This document shows, piece by piece, positions 62,808-64,000 of a DNA stretch of 64,000 bases. Under the pieces are notes generated by a model. That model was not told the origin of the DNA. It searched no databases and was given only the letters and a program-made list of their open reading frames with translations. Numbering within the stretch: the first letter of the stretch is position 1; each line of letters starts with the position of its first letter. The DNA is taken from contig NZ_CAJJWO010000005.1 of the NCBI RefSeq assembly GCF_905196875.1, positions 86,185 to 150,184 on the forward strand, read 5' to 3'. Position numbers and translations under genes: made by a program. Source of the DNA: an uncultured Parabacteroides sp. (GTDB taxonomy: Bacteria > Bacteroidota > Bacteroidia > Bacteroidales > Tannerellaceae).

Positions 62808-62866
62808 ATAACTTATATAGCCAGCCTGTTTCTACTGAACAGAAACAGGCTGGCTATATAAGTTAT
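62808..62866 (+). terminator. Perfect 26-bp hairpin after the NAD(P)HX repair gene
   Basis: Arms 62808-62833 and 62841-62866 are exact complements with a 7-nt loop ACTGAAC. It is placed as a terminator 20 nt past the stop codon, but it is unusually long and has no T-run. Confidence 0.7.
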
Positions 62867-62998
62867 GCTGCCAATACTCTAGCTATAAAAATCAATCGCT
62901 TCATTCCTCTTGTCACATTTTTAGCAAATTATTACAAATTCCACTAAGCTTCTGTTTCAAAAAAAGCTGTATATTCGACCTCTATAAGAGAAGGAGAT

Positions 62999-63967
62999 AT
63001 GAGAAATATTATTTTACAAATATCATTTGTAATTAGCTTATTATGCTTAGTTTCATGTTCCAACAGAACTTCTGTTTCAACTGAGCTCGATAAGGCCAGA
63101 TCGTTAATGGAAACAGCTTCCGACAGTTCATTAGCCATACTCGACAATATAACCTCTCCCGAAAAACTCTCTGAAAAAGAATATGCTGCCTATTGCCTGC
63201 TACTAACTCAGGCACTGGATAAGAATTACTATATACATGATTCGGATTCATTGATTATGATAGCCACGAATTATTATGAGAAGCATAATGATTTATTGCC
63301 ATTGGCCTTATCCTACTACTACGCAGGACGTGTGTATTCAGATATGCAGGATGCTTTACAGGCACAACAATATTATTTAAAGGCACTTGCTTTAGGAGAG
63401 AGTCTCAATTTACCCGAACTGTTGATAAAGATTAATAGTAATCTCGGAACTCTTTATAGTTATCAGGATATTTATGAAATGGCCTTACCTCTTTACAAAA
63501 AGACATTACCTCTTTTCGAGAATACAAATGATTCAACAAATATGTCTTTTGTTCTACGCAATATCGCACGTGTATTCACAGAAACCCATCAACCAGACAG
63601 TGCTATTTATTATTATGAACAAGCAATAAAAATGGCCACACCTCAAAGTATTTTCTCTCTTCAAAATGATTTGGGTAGCTTATATCTCAAAAAAGGGGAA
63701 TATCAAAAAGCATACAATTATATTCAAGCAGCTATTCAATCATGCGGTAACCCTAAGTTAGTTCATCCCTTATATCTTAACTTAGGTGAATACTATTTCA
63801 ATACAGCTCAATATGACTCCGCACAATATTATTTAAATTATAGTTTGCAAAGTCCTATAACATATACACAAGCAGGAAGCTTGTATTTTCTTGCTCAAAT
63901 AGAAAAACAAAAACTTGATTTTAAAAACTATCTGAAATACTGGAACATTACTGTCCCGTTAAAGTGA
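62999..63967 (+). CDS. TPR lipoprotein, shortened paralog of the membrane TPR regulator
   Basis: 322 residues with lipoprotein signal (ISLLCLVSC, Cys16) and about six TPR-like repeats. It is clearly a paralog of the product at 35424-37088: both contain YYEK, YYYaGRVY, AQ.YYLKA, NLGtLY and VLRNIAR at the same places. It stops just where the other continues into a membrane helix, coiled coil and helix-turn-helix, so the regulatory half is missing. It may be a truncated gene, or the regulator part may lie beyond the window. GAGAAGGAG (62988-62996) lies just upstream of the ATG and may act as an RBS. Confidence 0.75.
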   Translation: MRNIILQISFVISLLCLVSCSNRTSVSTELDKARSLMETASDSSLAILDNITSPEKLSEKEYAAYCLLLTQALDKNYYIHDSDSLIMIATNYYEKHNDLLPLALSYYYAGRVYSDMQDALQAQQYYLKALALGESLNLPELLIKINSNLGTLYSYQDIYEMALPLYKKTLPLFENTNDSTNMSFVLRNIARVFTETHQPDSAIYYYEQAIKMATPQSIFSLQNDLGSLYLKKGEYQKAYNYIQAAIQSCGNPKLVHPLYLNLGEYYFNTAQYDSAQYYLNYSLQSPITYTQAGSLYFLAQIEKQKLDFKNYLKYWNITVPLK

Positions 63968-64000
63968 ATAAATAGTTCTTTGAAATAATTGAAATACAGT

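Noticed and set aside
1..64000. CRISPR arrays, rRNA genes, insertion sequences and known riboswitches
   Set aside because: No regularly spaced direct repeats, rRNA segments, transposase ORFs or recognisable riboswitch cores were seen by eye. A covariance-model search would be needed to exclude small RNAs.

Overview
The window comes from a Bacteroidales genome, most likely Parabacteroides or a close relative (Tannerellaceae). Evidence: several promoters fit the Bacteroidota pattern TTG-N19/20-TAnnTTTG, Shine-Dalgarno sites are scarce, and there are genes for a fimbrillin-type (FimA/Mfa) pilus, a serine palmitoyltransferase-like enzyme, GldH, PorT, RicT, and a 6-bladed beta-propeller paired with a TPR-HTH membrane regulator. 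The genus is inferred; no 16S or other marker was available.

Region 1 (1-8.4 kb) is a phase-variable fimbrial locus read leftward: DUF3575, DUF3868, a FimB/Mfa2-type anchor, a fimbrillin-like lipoprotein with BACON-like repeats, a fimbrillin-like lipoprotein with a FISUMP C-terminus, an HU/IHF protein, and a partial gene at the edge. Just upstream lie two perfect 33-bp inverted repeats (7163-7195 and 7400-7432) around 204 bp that carry a consensus promoter. Beside them is a tyrosine recombinase gene. The promoter points away from the pili in this assembly, so the locus looks OFF. The right-hand repeat lies inside the recombinase reading frame, so inversion would replace the recombinase's own C-terminal tail.

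Region 2 (8.4-34 kb) is mostly housekeeping: a stand-alone helicase-associated-domain protein, tRNA-Gln, rsfS-ftsH-cdsA, porT, a ferredoxin, a PUR-family protein, nusB-yajC-YbbR-coaE, a DUF5606 protein, lon, trmN6, a lipid kinase, the SPT-like enzyme, ricT-gldH, and the elongasome cluster purH-mreB-mreC-mreD-PBP2-rodA.

Region 3 (34-52.6 kb): a beta-propeller lipoprotein with a TPR-HTH regulator, an ABC-F protein with a degenerate second ATPase site, an LTA-synthase-like membrane sulfatase, a hybrid histidine kinase, rny, zapA with a coiled-coil partner, hpt-adk-obg-pgeF-B3/B4, and a MacB-type ABC transporter. The transporter has a sigma-54-like promoter and an upstream palindrome.

Region 4 (52.6-58.5 kb) is an AT-rich accessory island. 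It has a two-gene operon (RecD/Pif1-like helicase and a large TPR-like protein with a beta-rich C-terminus), flanked on both sides by non-coding palindromic elements, and a truncated DUF1016 gene. It separates the ABC transporter from a sigma-54 (NtrC-type) two-component system (58.5-61.2 kb) that I infer controls that transporter. The window ends with the NAD(P)HX repair enzyme and a shortened paralog of the TPR regulator.
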